From Listeria grandensis FSL F6-0971 (lineage in GTDB: Bacteria > Bacillota > Bacilli > Lactobacillales > Listeriaceae): DNA of 64,000 bases. The stretch is from contig NZ_AODD01000002.1 in assembly GCF_000525835.1 (NCBI RefSeq), positions 1-64,000 on the forward strand, in the 5' to 3' direction. How positions within the stretch are numbered: position 1 is the first letter of the stretch; each line of letters begins with the position of its first letter. Both the position numbers and the translations under genes were made by a program. Below are positions 17,701 through 27,022 of the stretch, in pieces. The notes beneath the pieces are model-generated. The model searched no databases. It was not told where the DNA came from and saw only the letters and a list, made by a program, of their open reading frames with translations.

Positions 17701-18405
17701 ATGAACATTATTGTAAAAGATTCAAAAGCAGAAGCATCAAAGGAAGCTTTCCAAATTATTGAGAAAGCAATCCAAGCTGGTGAAGCGAAAACATTAGGCT
17801 TAGCAACAGGAAGTACACCAACAGATTTATATAAAGAATTTGTGAAAAGTGACGTAGATACATCAAAGCTAGTATCTGTAAACTTAGATGAATATGTGGG
17901 CTTGGCGGAGAATGATCCAAACAGCTACCATTTCTATATGAATGATGTTTTATTTTCAAAAAAGAAATTTCAAAAAAGTTATTTACCAGATGGTTTAGCA
18001 ACCGATGCCGATGCGGAATGTGCTCGTTATGAGCAGATTTTAGCGGACAATCCAATCGATATTCAAGTGTTGGGAATTGGTACGAACGCGCATATTGGTT
18101 TTAATGAGCCAGGTACGCCATTTGAAACGCCAACGCATAAAGTGTTGTTAACAGAATCAACACGTGAATCGAATAAGATTTATTTTGAACGTGAAGAAGA
18201 TGTGCCAACGCATGCCTATTCGATGGGAATTAAGTCGATTATGGGTGCAAAAAAAATTATTTTGCTAGCATTCGGTGAAAATAAAGCGCAAGCAATTAAA
18301 GATACGGTGGAAGGTAAAGTAGATGTTCAAATTCCTGCGTCTGTCTTACAGAACCATCCAGATGTGACGATTGTTGTGGATAAGGCAGCAGCATCACTTT
18401 TATAA
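17701..18405 (+). CDS. nagB: Glucosamine-6-phosphate deaminase NagB
   Basis: A 234-residue enzyme converting glucosamine-6-P to fructose-6-P and ammonia. It shows the substrate-phosphate loop GLATGSTP, the catalytic VNLDEYVGL and the NAHIGFNEPG motif. It is of the short Bacillus-type length without the allosteric C-terminus of the E. coli enzyme. ATG 17701 is chosen because AGGAGG lies 9 nt upstream. It follows nagA by 13 nt. Confidence 0.95.
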   Translation: MNIIVKDSKAEASKEAFQIIEKAIQAGEAKTLGLATGSTPTDLYKEFVKSDVDTSKLVSVNLDEYVGLAENDPNSYHFYMNDVLFSKKKFQKSYLPDGLATDADAECARYEQILADNPIDIQVLGIGTNAHIGFNEPGTPFETPTHKVLLTESTRESNKIYFEREEDVPTHAYSMGIKSIMGAKKIILLAFGENKAQAIKDTVEGKVDVQIPASVLQNHPDVTIVVDKAAASLL

Positions 18406-18416
18406 GCAATAGAGAG

Positions 18417-18472
18417 CACCAAGCTAGTTCGTTCTTGCAAGAATGGCATAGCTTGGTGTTGTATGATATAAT
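18417..18472 (+). promoter_or_regulatory. Hairpin and likely internal promoter before gntR
   Basis: A perfect 10-bp stem (CACCAAGCTA / TAGCTTGGTG, 18417-18458) with no strong T tract is overlapped by TGGCAT (18444-18449), 17 bp, TATAAT (18467-18472). It could lower read-through from nagAB while giving gntR its own transcript. Confidence 0.45.
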
Positions 18473-18500
18473 TCACTTCTACAAAAAAGAAGGTGTAAAA

Positions 18501-19223
18501 ATGATAGATAAGTCATCGGGAATACCCATTTATATTCAAATCCAAGGTGAAATTAAACAGAAAATAGAAAATGGCACGTGGCAAGTTGGAAAAGCTATTC
18601 CTGCAGAGCGTCAGTTAGCCGAGATGTTTCATGTGAGCCGGATGACGGTTCGCCAAGCTATTCAAGGGCTTGTGGATGACACGATTCTGCAACGCCGTGT
18701 TGGTGCTGGAACATACATTGCTGAGAAGAAGATGACGGAGCATTTGGAAGCTGTCACGAGTTTTACGAATTTAATGATGCATGAGGGCAAGACGCCATCA
18801 TCACGGATTGTTTCGTATGGTATCAGGCCCGCGAGCGTACAAGAACGGGAGGCCTTGCAATTACCTGAAAATAGTAATGTGATGCGGATTGAACGGATTC
18901 GTTACGGTGACAAAATTCCGATCTTGTTTGAGGTTGTTGTCGTTCCGGAAAACATTGCTTCGCTATTGAATAAAGAAGATATTATGGACTCGCTATATGA
19001 GGCTATTTTGTCGAAACTTGGCCAAAATATCGGTGAAGCAGAACAAATTATGGAGGCCGCGCTTGTTTCTGAAAAAGTGGCGCCATATTTGGATGTAAAA
19101 CTGGGTTCTCCAGTGATGAAATTACGACAAATTACATTTTTACAAGATGGTAGACCATTTGAGTTTACTCGTTCACAATATGTTGGTAATAGGTTTCAAT
19201 TTGTGGCGCGGGTCAAACAATAA
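18501..19223 (+). CDS. nagR: GntR/HutC-family repressor of amino-sugar genes (NagR/YvoA-like)
   Basis: A 240-residue protein with an N-terminal winged HTH (GKAIPAERQLAEMFHVSRMTVRQAIQ) and a C-terminal UTRA ligand domain. ATG 18501 follows AAGGTG; the earlier frame start has no site. Location after nagAB and the matching operator upstream of nagA make it the probable repressor of this operon, induced by phosphorylated amino sugars. The gene symbol is by analogy with Bacillus. Confidence 0.88.
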   Translation: MIDKSSGIPIYIQIQGEIKQKIENGTWQVGKAIPAERQLAEMFHVSRMTVRQAIQGLVDDTILQRRVGAGTYIAEKKMTEHLEAVTSFTNLMMHEGKTPSSRIVSYGIRPASVQEREALQLPENSNVMRIERIRYGDKIPILFEVVVVPENIASLLNKEDIMDSLYEAILSKLGQNIGEAEQIMEAALVSEKVAPYLDVKLGSPVMKLRQITFLQDGRPFEFTRSQYVGNRFQFVARVKQ

Positions 19224-19226
19224 CAG

Positions 19227-19280
19227 AACTGGAATAACCAGAACATGAATGATGTTCCGGCTATTCCAGTTTTATTTTTT
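19227..19280 (+). terminator. Terminator after nagR
   Basis: Outer stem AACTGGAATA / TATTCCAGTT with an inner GAACAT / ATGTTC stem, then a T-rich tail. Confidence 0.9.
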
Positions 19281-19465
19281 CGCGTTTTTATGGTATAAAG
19301 AACAAGATAAGTAGGAGATAAGTTGTATTATCCGTTTTTTACAAGTCTTGGCGTTACTTAACTAGCCACAAAGTATAGCTTTATTCCAAAATGAAGAAAA
19401 AAAAGTTATTGAAAAACATACCCAAAAAAATGAAATAATAAGGTTCTTGCGAGGAGGAGAAAAAA

Positions 19466-21007
19466 ATGAACAAATTGTATTTAGACTTACTGACAGATAA
19501 AAAGAATAAGCGACTAGTTATTTTGTTAGACTATCTTGTAAAGTCTCGCCATCCAAGCACAATCGAGGAACTAGCAGATGTGGTTAACGTCAGCATAAAA
19601 ACATTAAAAAAAGATTTGGCAATTTTAGAAGACGTATTTCCAGAAGGGGTATGGCTTGCGAATATTGGAAATAAGAGTGTTTTACTAGAATGGCAAGCTG
19701 CATTTTCCATCAGTGATTTCATTCAGAGTTTCATCGGTAACAGCCCTTTATTTCAAATTTTGGATGCGATGTTTCGGGGAGAGCATTTTTCAGTGGCGCA
19801 GTGGAGTGAGAAACTTTGGATTTCTGAAATGACATTACGCCGTTATACTAATACACTTGTGAAAATAATAAAACCATATAAACTAGATTTGGAGACAGCT
19901 CCACTTCAACTTGCTGGGAAGGAAAGCGATATTCGGTGTTTCTATTTTAGTTATCTTAATCAACGTAAGCAAACGGATGTCTTGTCAGCGAGTGTGGAGG
20001 AGAAGAAAGTGATTTCTCATTTCTATAAAAAAATGTTGGAAAAAGCGGAAAAACGACTAGATCGAGTGTTGCACCTAGATTATCATCGCATGGTGTCATG
20101 GCTTGGCGTAATCACACAGCGGTTGGAGAATAGTAATTATATTAAGCTGAGTGAGGCGTTGAAAGATGAGATTTCAGAGGAGAGTAGCTATCAAATTTTT
20201 AGACAACTATATGAGGACGAGTTGATGGTGAATTTTGAGTTTGGAAGTATTCCGGAAGATGAGATGATCTATGCGTATATCATTTGCTTGGATAGTGTTG
20301 TCTATAAGTTGAATGATGGAAAGCACTTTCAGATGCGCGGGGAAGATAGATGTATAGAAATATATGAGGATTTGTTCGCATGGAGGCATTTACAGCACCT
20401 AGGAATTCCTGCTACAAAATTGGAGCATGCTCACGCAAGTTTTATTGCTTTCACCGAAAATCTTACGTTACTCACACAAATATCGGAAGTATTCCAAAAG
20501 AATTCATATGAGCTTAATGTCTATACGAAGTCTGAATATCCATACACGTATCGTTACTGGTTGGATCAATTGACACAAAATGAACATGTGAAGGATTTGC
20601 CAATCGCTTATCGGGAAGATGTAGCTGTGAGTTTGACGATGCTAACGTGTGCGTATCGTGGGGAAGAGAATTACCGGAATAAAACAATCCTGTTTGCTTT
20701 CTCTGGGGAGTCGACCTATATGAATTATTTGATGACACGTGTCAGACAACATATCCCGCATGGTGTGAAATATGATTTTCTTTTTAATGAGGAGATAACG
20801 GAAGAGGCAATCCGGGAGCGTGATGTCGATATATTTTTGCATAATTATGATATTGAAGGAAATCTGAATAATTGTTTATCACTGCGGATTTCCCCTTTTC
20901 CGACGGTTCGAGAGTTGGAATTTATTAATAAGTTAATTGTGGATATGCCTTCTGATATTATGCATATGACGTACGATGCTTACAGTGAGAACTTGATTAC
21001 CGGATAA
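19466..21007 (+). CDS. Mga/AtxA-type transcriptional regulator
   Basis: A 513-residue protein. Two N-terminal HTH units are visible: about 30-65 (HPSTIEELADVVNVSIKTLK) and about 105-140 (WSEKLWISEMTLRRYTNTLV). The long middle resembles PRD-like Mga segments and the end a degenerate EIIB-like domain. Mga-type activators control surface-protein genes in streptococci and enterococci. It is 18 nt upstream of the WxL-interacting protein gene, so it probably heads and activates this surface cassette. The ribosome site is GAGGAGG. Confidence 0.85.
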   Translation: MNKLYLDLLTDKKNKRLVILLDYLVKSRHPSTIEELADVVNVSIKTLKKDLAILEDVFPEGVWLANIGNKSVLLEWQAAFSISDFIQSFIGNSPLFQILDAMFRGEHFSVAQWSEKLWISEMTLRRYTNTLVKIIKPYKLDLETAPLQLAGKESDIRCFYFSYLNQRKQTDVLSASVEEKKVISHFYKKMLEKAEKRLDRVLHLDYHRMVSWLGVITQRLENSNYIKLSEALKDEISEESSYQIFRQLYEDELMVNFEFGSIPEDEMIYAYIICLDSVVYKLNDGKHFQMRGEDRCIEIYEDLFAWRHLQHLGIPATKLEHAHASFIAFTENLTLLTQISEVFQKNSYELNVYTKSEYPYTYRYWLDQLTQNEHVKDLPIAYREDVAVSLTMLTCAYRGEENYRNKTILFAFSGESTYMNYLMTRVRQHIPHGVKYDFLFNEEITEEAIRERDVDIFLHNYDIEGNLNNCLSLRISPFPTVRELEFINKLIVDMPSDIMHMTYDAYSENLITG

Positions 21008-21025
21008 GATGATGGAGGAGCAAAT

Positions 21026-22060
21026 ATGAAAAAAACGATTTTGATATTGGTATGTTTTATTAGTATGTATGTTGTTAAAAGTCCAGTTTTTGCGGAGGAG
21101 CCGGCCTTTTCTGTGAAGGCGGTTTTACCTGCGAATCAACAAGGTGACGCAACGAGTTATTTTAATTTAAAAATGAAGCCAGGACAGGAACAAGAGTTAG
21201 AAGTGGCGCTTCATAACGCTACAGATAAGGATTTGACGATTGAGGCTGCGGCCAATACAGCATTTACGAATGGGAATGGTATCGTGGATTATAATGCGAC
21301 CAAACGACCGATGGATGAGTCACTCAAACATGGTTTCGGGGCGCTGACTGAAATCGCCGAGAAAGAAATCATCGTGAAAGCGAAATCGAAGGCGACGGCT
21401 AAAATAAAGGTCAAGATGCCGGATGAGGAGAAGAATGGTGTCATCTTAGGAGGTATTGTCTTCTCAGAAAAAGAGCAGGCGACGGATGGGGCTGAGAGCG
21501 CTAAGTTACAAAACAGGTTTTCCTATACAATTGGCGTCGTGCTTTCGCAAAATGATACGTTGGTAAAACCTAATTTGAATTTAGGAGAAATAAAAGCAGC
21601 ACAGCAAAATTATCGCAATAAAATAACGGCAAACTTACAAAATGATCAAGCCGTTATCATACGGGACTTGGCGATAAAAGCAGAGGTATTCCGTGAAAAT
21701 GGTAGTAAGGCACTATTCGAGCAACAGTCAGAGAAGTTACGGATGGCACCGAATTCTAATTTTGATTATGCGATTCATACACAGGATCAACCACTAAAGC
21801 CTGGCAACTATACATTAAAATTGACAGCAGCTTCGGGGGAAGATAGTTGGGCTTGGGAACGCGATTTTAAAATAGACAAGGAAACGGCCAGCGATTTGAA
21901 TGATACGGCGCTAGATTTGGATAAAGGAGGTTGGTCTACGATTGGATTTATCGCCGCCATTATTATTTTATTAGGATTGGTGATAGTGTTGTTTTGGAGA
22001 CAACACGAGACGAAGAAGAAACTAGGAATGAAGAAGAGGAGTGAGGAAGATGAAAGTTGA
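21026..22060 (+). CDS. WxL-interacting protein (DUF916/DUF3324)
   Basis: A 344-residue surface membrane protein. It has a signal peptide (about 1-24), tandem beta-sandwich domains of the DUF916 and DUF3324 type (about 28-290, with LKMKPGQEQELEVALHNATDKDLT), one C-terminal transmembrane helix (about 305-328) and a basic tail (RRQ-like KKKLGMKKR). Relatives bind WxL proteins and peptidoglycan and are thought to hold WxL complexes at the wall. It is intact. Its stop overlaps the next ATG by 11 nt. Confidence 0.9.
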   Translation: MKKTILILVCFISMYVVKSPVFAEEPAFSVKAVLPANQQGDATSYFNLKMKPGQEQELEVALHNATDKDLTIEAAANTAFTNGNGIVDYNATKRPMDESLKHGFGALTEIAEKEIIVKAKSKATAKIKVKMPDEEKNGVILGGIVFSEKEQATDGAESAKLQNRFSYTIGVVLSQNDTLVKPNLNLGEIKAAQQNYRNKITANLQNDQAVIIRDLAIKAEVFRENGSKALFEQQSEKLRMAPNSNFDYAIHTQDQPLKPGNYTLKLTAASGEDSWAWERDFKIDKETASDLNDTALDLDKGGWSTIGFIAAIIILLGLVIVLFWRQHETKKKLGMKKRSEEDES

Positions 22061-22262
22061 CCATCATTTTGACGATATTGCTATTTTTCAGGTGGAGTTT
22101 ACAGATAAGAAAAACCGGTGCCATAATCGCTGGATTGCCGTGCATGATCACGGGGAAGCAAATCCACGCCATATCTTAGAAAAGAAATTTCAACGTTTTG
22201 ATGCAGTCAAAGTCAGGAATATTGATGAATGGGATGTTGGACTATACTTACGACCGGAGTAG
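22050..22262 (+). CDS. Unrecognised 70-residue protein in the WxL cassette
   Basis: Starts at ATG 22050 inside the end of the WxL-interacting gene, behind GAGGAGTGAGGAAG, so it is translationally coupled. There is no signal peptide or membrane helix, so it should be cytosolic. It is rich in His, Asp, Arg and Trp (MKVDHHFDDIAIFQVEF, then NRWIAVHDHGEANP). I recognise no family. Codon use and a strong site argue that it is real. A role in expression or export of the surface proteins is only a guess from position. Confidence 0.6.
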   Translation: MKVDHHFDDIAIFQVEFTDKKNRCHNRWIAVHDHGEANPRHILEKKFQRFDAVKVRNIDEWDVGLYLRPE

Positions 22263-22270
22263 GTGGAACG

Positions 22271-22465
22271 ATGGATGGGTTGTTATTTTTGCAAGATAAG
22301 GAAGAGGAGTCATTCGGAGGCGACATATATAATCAGATGATTTGTTTGGATTATATCGGTTTGATTGAGGCAGAATTTCATGATGAGTATGTCATTTTTA
22401 AAGGATACACAGAGCAAGGTTCATATATTGCTAAAACGTTGACGAGAAAGGAGGTGAGCTTTTGA
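22271..22465 (+). CDS. Unrecognised 64-residue acidic protein in the WxL cassette
   Basis: ATG 22271 lies 8 nt after the preceding stop, with GGAGTAGGTGG just upstream. The protein is acidic and soluble (DKEEESFGGDIYNQMICLDY, later EAEFHDEYVIFKGY). It has no signal and no family I can name. The end overlaps the next start by 4 nt (TTGA), again showing coupling. The alternating hydrophobic pattern suggests a small beta-rich fold. Function unknown. Confidence 0.6.
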   Translation: MDGLLFLQDKEEESFGGDIYNQMICLDYIGLIEAEFHDEYVIFKGYTEQGSYIAKTLTRKEVSF

Positions 22466-22743
22466 AAAGGCAAAGAAATTCGAGTATGTGTAGAGGCTTG
22501 CTTTTCGTAGTAGTCGTTTCACTCGGGATTTCAGGACATCAATATGTGGAGGCCACAACGGGCAAGTCCGAATTAAATATACGAATTGTCGAAAATGAAT
22601 TGGAAGTAGTGGAAGAAGCACCTGTAGATGAGGTAGGACTGCCACATACTGGAGATAATAATTCTGTTTTTTCATTAATTATAGGCGGAATATTAATTTT
22701 ATTAAGCTTAGTATACATGAGAAAACGAAAAATTAGAGAGTGA
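22462..22743 (+). CDS. Mini-LPXTG cell-wall protein
   Basis: A 93-residue protein starting at TTG 22462 behind a perfect AAAGGAGGTGAG. It has a signal peptide (about 10-33), a mature part of only about 30 residues, then the sortase motif LPHTG, a hydrophobic helix (about 70-88) and the positive tail RKRKIRE. Sortase A should anchor it to peptidoglycan. Very small LPXTG proteins of this form often accompany WxL genes, perhaps as a wall anchor for the complex. Confidence 0.85.
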   Translation: MKRQRNSSMCRGLLFVVVVSLGISGHQYVEATTGKSELNIRIVENELEVVEEAPVDEVGLPHTGDNNSVFSLIIGGILILLSLVYMRKRKIRE

Positions 22744-22757
22744 AAGAGGTTGAGTAG

Positions 22758-23426
22758 ATGATGAAGCAGAAGAAAATGATGGCAGGTTTAACGATTTTTG
22801 GAATGACGATAAGTGTATATGCTGCGGGCGCTGGTGCTGCAGAATTTGATGGTCCGGATAAGGCGACGAGTGAGGCGACGGTGAACGTTTTACCAGGTAG
22901 TGGCGTGGTAAATCCACCGATTACTAATCCAATTGATCCGGAATTACCGGAGTTGCCAATCGATCCGGTTAATCCGATTGAGGGACCATTGCGTATTAAT
23001 TATGTGTCAGATTTAAATTTTGATGATCATACGCTGACAGGAAGAGAGGAAACGATCTTTTCTAACGATGATGTCGTTGGTGATACTACGATTCCGGCTT
23101 TTGTGAATGTGGCGGATTTACGTGGAACAGGAACTGGATGGACATTAAAAGTATCGCAAACCGGTGAATTAGTAGAAGGTGGCGAATTACAGTTCAAGCC
23201 TGTGTATAACGGTGCCGATGATAAAATTACAACGGTAGGCGGCAACTTGAATAGCGATGGGGACGAAATTGATATTGCGATTGCTTCTGAAAATGGGGGT
23301 ATGGGCTCGAACTCGATTCTGCTGGGTGGAACGGACGGTGTGGCACTTGTGATTCCTCATGATGCTAAGGCCGGGGATTATAATGCAGCGCTTCATTGGA
23401 ACGTTGTTGCTGACCCAACGACATGA
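22758..23426 (+). CDS. WxL-domain surface protein
   Basis: A 222-residue secreted protein. Signal peptide about 1-28, a Pro-rich linker (about 48-78, repeated NP and DPELPELP), then a WxL domain with the first WxL motif in TGWTLKVSQ and a second, degenerate W-N-V near the C-terminus (ALHWNVVADP). WxL domains bind peptidoglycan without covalent links. Start ATG 22758 or 22761. It is the last gene of the cassette, 14 nt after the LPXTG gene and before a terminator. Confidence 0.9.
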   Translation: MMKQKKMMAGLTIFGMTISVYAAGAGAAEFDGPDKATSEATVNVLPGSGVVNPPITNPIDPELPELPIDPVNPIEGPLRINYVSDLNFDDHTLTGREETIFSNDDVVGDTTIPAFVNVADLRGTGTGWTLKVSQTGELVEGGELQFKPVYNGADDKITTVGGNLNSDGDEIDIAIASENGGMGSNSILLGGTDGVALVIPHDAKAGDYNAALHWNVVADPTT

Positions 23427-23484
23427 TTAAATAACTCAATATAGCTGAATCCGCGCTTGCGTACGGCGAGGGTTTGGCGAAATG

Positions 23485-23524
23485 GAAGCCAGGAGTCTTT
23501 GAGGAGGTTCTGGGCTTCTTTTTT
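23485..23524 (+). terminator. Terminator after the WxL gene
   Basis: GAAGCC...GGCTTC stem followed by six T. Confidence 0.75.
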
Positions 23525-23610
23525 GAAGCAAATTAATTTCGTAAATAAATGGAGCATGGTATCTTAGGAGGGTAGGTGTTTTTTTTTCGCGAAGAGAAGG
23601 GGTGTGAATA

Positions 23611-25229
23611 GTGAGAAAAATTTTTATGGTGGGGGACGGGGCTTTTTCTAGTGGTCTGCTTCTTCTGTCTTTCGCCAACTGTGGCAAATGCCCATGCGTA
23701 CTTGCAAAGTTCGACGCCAGTGGACCAGTCGACGCTTGATCAGGCGCCAAAGAAGGTCGTACTAACATTCACCGAGATGATTCAAAATGAGTATCCTTCG
23801 ATCATTGTCAGGGATTCGAAAGGAAATCGTGTGGAAAAAGGAAAAGCGTTTATTAATCCAGAAAATGATCATGTTGTTGAGGTCGGCGTGCAAGATTCGC
23901 TACCAGCAGATGTTTACAGTGCGGAATGGCGTGTGGTATCAGCTGATGGACATCCGGTTTCTGGGGTTATCTCTTTTAAAGTCGGCAAAACGGATAAAAG
24001 TTTTACGACAGGTTCGGAAATAGGTGGAAATGCAACATCTGCTTGGCCAAGCACGATAGTAAAAATGGTTTTATACATAGGCTTTAGTTTGATTGCAGGG
24101 GTACTGTTGTTTTTCTTGGTGTTGTATCGGGGAATGATCGATAAACGGTTATCTAAAAGAGCGGGACGTGTGCTGTATGTTGGCGCTGGACTACTCACGC
24201 TTGGTTTCCTGTTATTTCTGCCCGTGCAAGTTCAGATCTATACAGGTGGGAAAGTATTAGATATTGGGGCCATGGGGCAACTTATTCGTCATTCTGGAAT
24301 CGGACATTTATGGTTACTCCAGGTGGTGTCATTTTTATTATTAATTGCGAGTTTTATCGTTATTTTCCGGAAAAAATTGGTTGGGACGCACGTGGTCATG
24401 GCTGGTACCGCTTTGTTTGTTCGCGGTAATCTTGTTTGCTAAAGCGATGCAGGGACATGCGGCGGGGAGCTCGGATAAAAGTATCGCGATTCCGATGGAC
24501 TTTCTGCATTTAGTCAGTGCTTCTGCGTGGGTCGGTGGTATTTTGGTCTTGTTCGTCCTTTTACGGAAAATGCCGGAGGAGGCCCAACTTACTTGGAACC
24601 GGTTTAGCCCGTGGGCGGCAAGCTTCGTCGGATTAATTATTGTGAGTGGTTTACTGATGAGCGTGATGAATTTGGGATCGATGCCGAAGCTATTTACGAC
24701 GGAGTATGGTAAGGTTATTTTGTTGAAAGTGGCGTTGTTCCTCGTGATGGGCGCGCTTGGATTGGTGCATTATTTGTACATGCGGCAAACTGGGAAAATG
24801 ATGTCGGCAAAAACGATGGTCGCTGAGTTTGGCATTGGTTTTGTGATTCTTGGTGTGGCGGCATTTTTGACGAATGTACAGACACCACCACCCGCGCCGC
24901 CGGTTGCTTTTTCGCAAGAAATAGCGACGGATTCTGGTTTTGTCTCACTGAAAATCGCGCCGGCAATCGTTGGTGATAACACGTTCCTTGTTGTGTTTAC
25001 AGATCGGGATGGGCAAGTCCGGACGGATTTTCAGAAAGTGACGTTGACAGCGACCCCGAGTGGTGGCAAAAAACCAAGCGAATTCGAAGCGCTCCAAAAT
25101 GCGCAAAAGGAATACGTGGCAAGTGGTTTATATTTGAATGCGACAGGGCGTTGGAAAATCAAGATTCATGCGCTTGCCAATGATTTTTCAGAGGTGGATA
25201 AAACGTTTACAATCAAAATAAAACAATAA
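23611..25229 (+). pseudogene. ycnJ: CopC-CopD fusion copper protein (YcnJ-like), two frameshifts
   Basis: GTG 23611 follows AAGGGG. Five G at 23631-23635 are one too many: with four the signal reads MRKIFMVGTGLFLVVCFF and joins the CopC domain, which begins at the cleaved HAYLQSSTPVDQSTL and has a late DGHPVSG copper-site histidine. The CopD part has several membrane helices. A second shift near 24416-24418 (TTT for TT) breaks GTALL-FAVILFAKAMQGHAA. The rest continues to a beta-sandwich tail ending at 25229. Relatives import copper. As written, no full protein can be made. Confidence 0.85.
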
Positions 25230-25244
25230 GGGAGAGTGGCAGGA

Positions 25245-25855
25245 ATGAAGAAATGGATGACAGGTTTATTGACAGGTGCGATGTTGGTGATCTCGCCAGT
25301 GTTGGCTAGTGCGCACGTGACGGTTGCACCAACGGAATCAACGACAGGCGCTTGGGAAACATATACGGTGAAAGTGCCTGTAGAAAAGGATAGCCCAACG
25401 ATGAAATTGGTTATTAAAATTCCAACAGGTGTTGCGTTTCAGTCCTATGAGCCGGTTCCTGGATGGAATGTAGTGGTTAACAAGACGGACAACACGGTGA
25501 CATGGACGGCAACAGCAGGTGGCATTAAGAATGGTCAATTTCAACGCTTTAGTTTTGTCGCGCAAAATCCAGACAAAGCCGAAACAGTAGATTGGAATGC
25601 CTATCAATACTATCAAGATGGTTCCATTGTGGAATGGACGGGAAATGAGGACGCGGATTACCCACATGCGACTACTACGATTTCGAAAGCTGTATCGGAT
25701 AGCGCGACTGATTCTCACGGGAAAAAAAACAAAGCGAAGCGGCAACAGAGGATGATAAGCGTATGACTTCTGTGATACAATGGATTTCGCTAGGCATTGC
25801 TAGTTTAGCATTTGTTCTAGCTTTATGGACTTTTATAACAAAGCGAAAAAAATAA
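25245..25855 (+). pseudogene. ycnI: YcnI-like copper-binding protein (DUF1775), frameshifted near the C-terminus
   Basis: ATG 25245 follows GGGAGA. The signal peptide ends at SAHVTVAPTES, so the mature N-terminal His is kept; in YcnI this His and a conserved Trp bind Cu(II). The exported domain is intact. Eight A at 25722-25729 shift the frame, giving a short wrong end at 25766. In the other frame the missing C-terminal membrane anchor is readable (VIQWISLGIASLAFVLALW) to a stop at 25855. The truncated form could still be secreted but not anchored. Confidence 0.85.
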
Positions 25856-25873
25856 CAGGAGGTTGGAAAGGGC

Positions 25874-26197
25874 ATGACAAGCGATAAAGTTTGGGCAATT
25901 CTTTCTTATGCGAGCCATTTCTTTTTACCAATTGTATTCCCTGCTGTTGTATGGATGTTGGTTAAATCGGCGTACGTGAAACAGCATGCGAAAACGGTAT
26001 TATTGGTCGACTTGGTTCCGACAGCAGTTAACATTTTGTTTCTTGTTATTGTTGGATTATACGGATTCTCAACAAAAGACAGCTCGGGGATGGTATTCAT
26101 TACGATGTTTATGCTATTTGTAATCGTTGTTGTCAATGTTACCATTTTCATCTGGATAATTGTCAGAATTGTGAAGGTCGCAACAAATAAAATCTAA
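25874..26197 (+). CDS. DUF4870-like three-TM membrane protein
   Basis: A 107-residue protein with three transmembrane segments and few charged residues, starting with the motif DKVWAILSYASHF common in DUF4870 (Tic20-like) proteins. The start is ATG with AGGAGG upstream. It lies 19 nt after the ycnI reading and ends at a terminator, so it is probably part of the same transcript. Role unknown. Confidence 0.75.
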   Translation: MTSDKVWAILSYASHFFLPIVFPAVVWMLVKSAYVKQHAKTVLLVDLVPTAVNILFLVIVGLYGFSTKDSSGMVFITMFMLFVIVVVNVTIFIWIIVRIVKVATNKI

Positions 26198-26205
26198 ATA
26201 AAGGG

Positions 26206-26236
26206 CGCCAGAGCTTGAAAGTTCGGCGTTTTTTTT
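26206..26236 (+). terminator. Terminator after the DUF4870-like gene
   Basis: CGCC...GGCG stem followed by eight or more T. Confidence 0.75.
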
Positions 26237-26268
26237 GTTAAATTGAAAGCATCAGAGAGGGTGAGGGC

Positions 26269-26919
26269 ATGGATAGAGAAATTGTTGGGCTCGCAATTGG
26301 TGAGCCAAAAGAGATGCCAGTTGGTAAAAAGAAATCAATGATGACAGGGATTATCAAACAACCAGTAGAAAAAGCCATGTTAACGCAATATGGGTTTGTA
26401 AACGATAGTTCGCATGATTTAAGGCATCACGGTGGGCCAGATCGTACCGTGTGCATTTATCCTGCTGAGCATTATACGCGTTGGAATGAACAATTTCAAA
26501 TAGCTTTACCACACGCAGCATTCGGAGAAAATTTAACCGTGACCAATATGCTTGAAAAAGATGTCTGCATTGGGGATGTATTTCGGATTGGTAGGGCGAT
26601 CATTCAAGTGACAGAGGCGCGCAATCCATGTACCACGATTGGTAAACGAAATGATTTATCTGAATTATTCAAAGAAGTTAGAAATACAGGGTTTACAGGA
26701 TATTTATGTCGTACGATTGAAGTGGGCGAGATTTGCCTTGGTGACAAGCTAGAATGTATTGAACGTCCAGATGATTTGGTGACAGTTGCTTTTTGTCATG
26801 AGAACATTTTGCATGGATATGGGACAGAAGAAGAACTCATTCGAATCTTAGAAGTAGAGGCGCTTTCGGAGCGTTATCGTTTTGATGTTGAGACCCGTTT
26901 GATCAATCTTGTTACTTGA
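26269..26919 (+). CDS. MOSC-domain protein (YiiM/YflK-like)
   Basis: A 216-residue protein. The MOSC core includes DLRHHGGPDRTVCIYPAEHY, FGENLT, GDVFRIGRAIIQVTEARNPC with the conserved Cys, and a C-terminal helical 3-alpha region. YiiM-type proteins reduce N-hydroxylated bases using a molybdenum cofactor. ATG 26269 follows GAGAGGGTGAGG. It appears to be a single gene. Confidence 0.9.
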   Translation: MDREIVGLAIGEPKEMPVGKKKSMMTGIIKQPVEKAMLTQYGFVNDSSHDLRHHGGPDRTVCIYPAEHYTRWNEQFQIALPHAAFGENLTVTNMLEKDVCIGDVFRIGRAIIQVTEARNPCTTIGKRNDLSELFKEVRNTGFTGYLCRTIEVGEICLGDKLECIERPDDLVTVAFCHENILHGYGTEEELIRILEVEALSERYRFDVETRLINLVT

Positions 26920-27022
26920 TTAAAAGTGTAGAATCGTGGGACTTACTTTATATGTCGGTCATAACATGATATAATCATTGGGAATGAAAGCGTTATAAAT
27001 CAAATGAAGGTGGGAATAAAAG

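Noticed and set aside
22041-22465. The two small WxL-cassette frames as one frameshifted gene
   Set aside because: Each has its own start codon and strong ribosome site, and no single-base change joins them into a recognisable longer protein.
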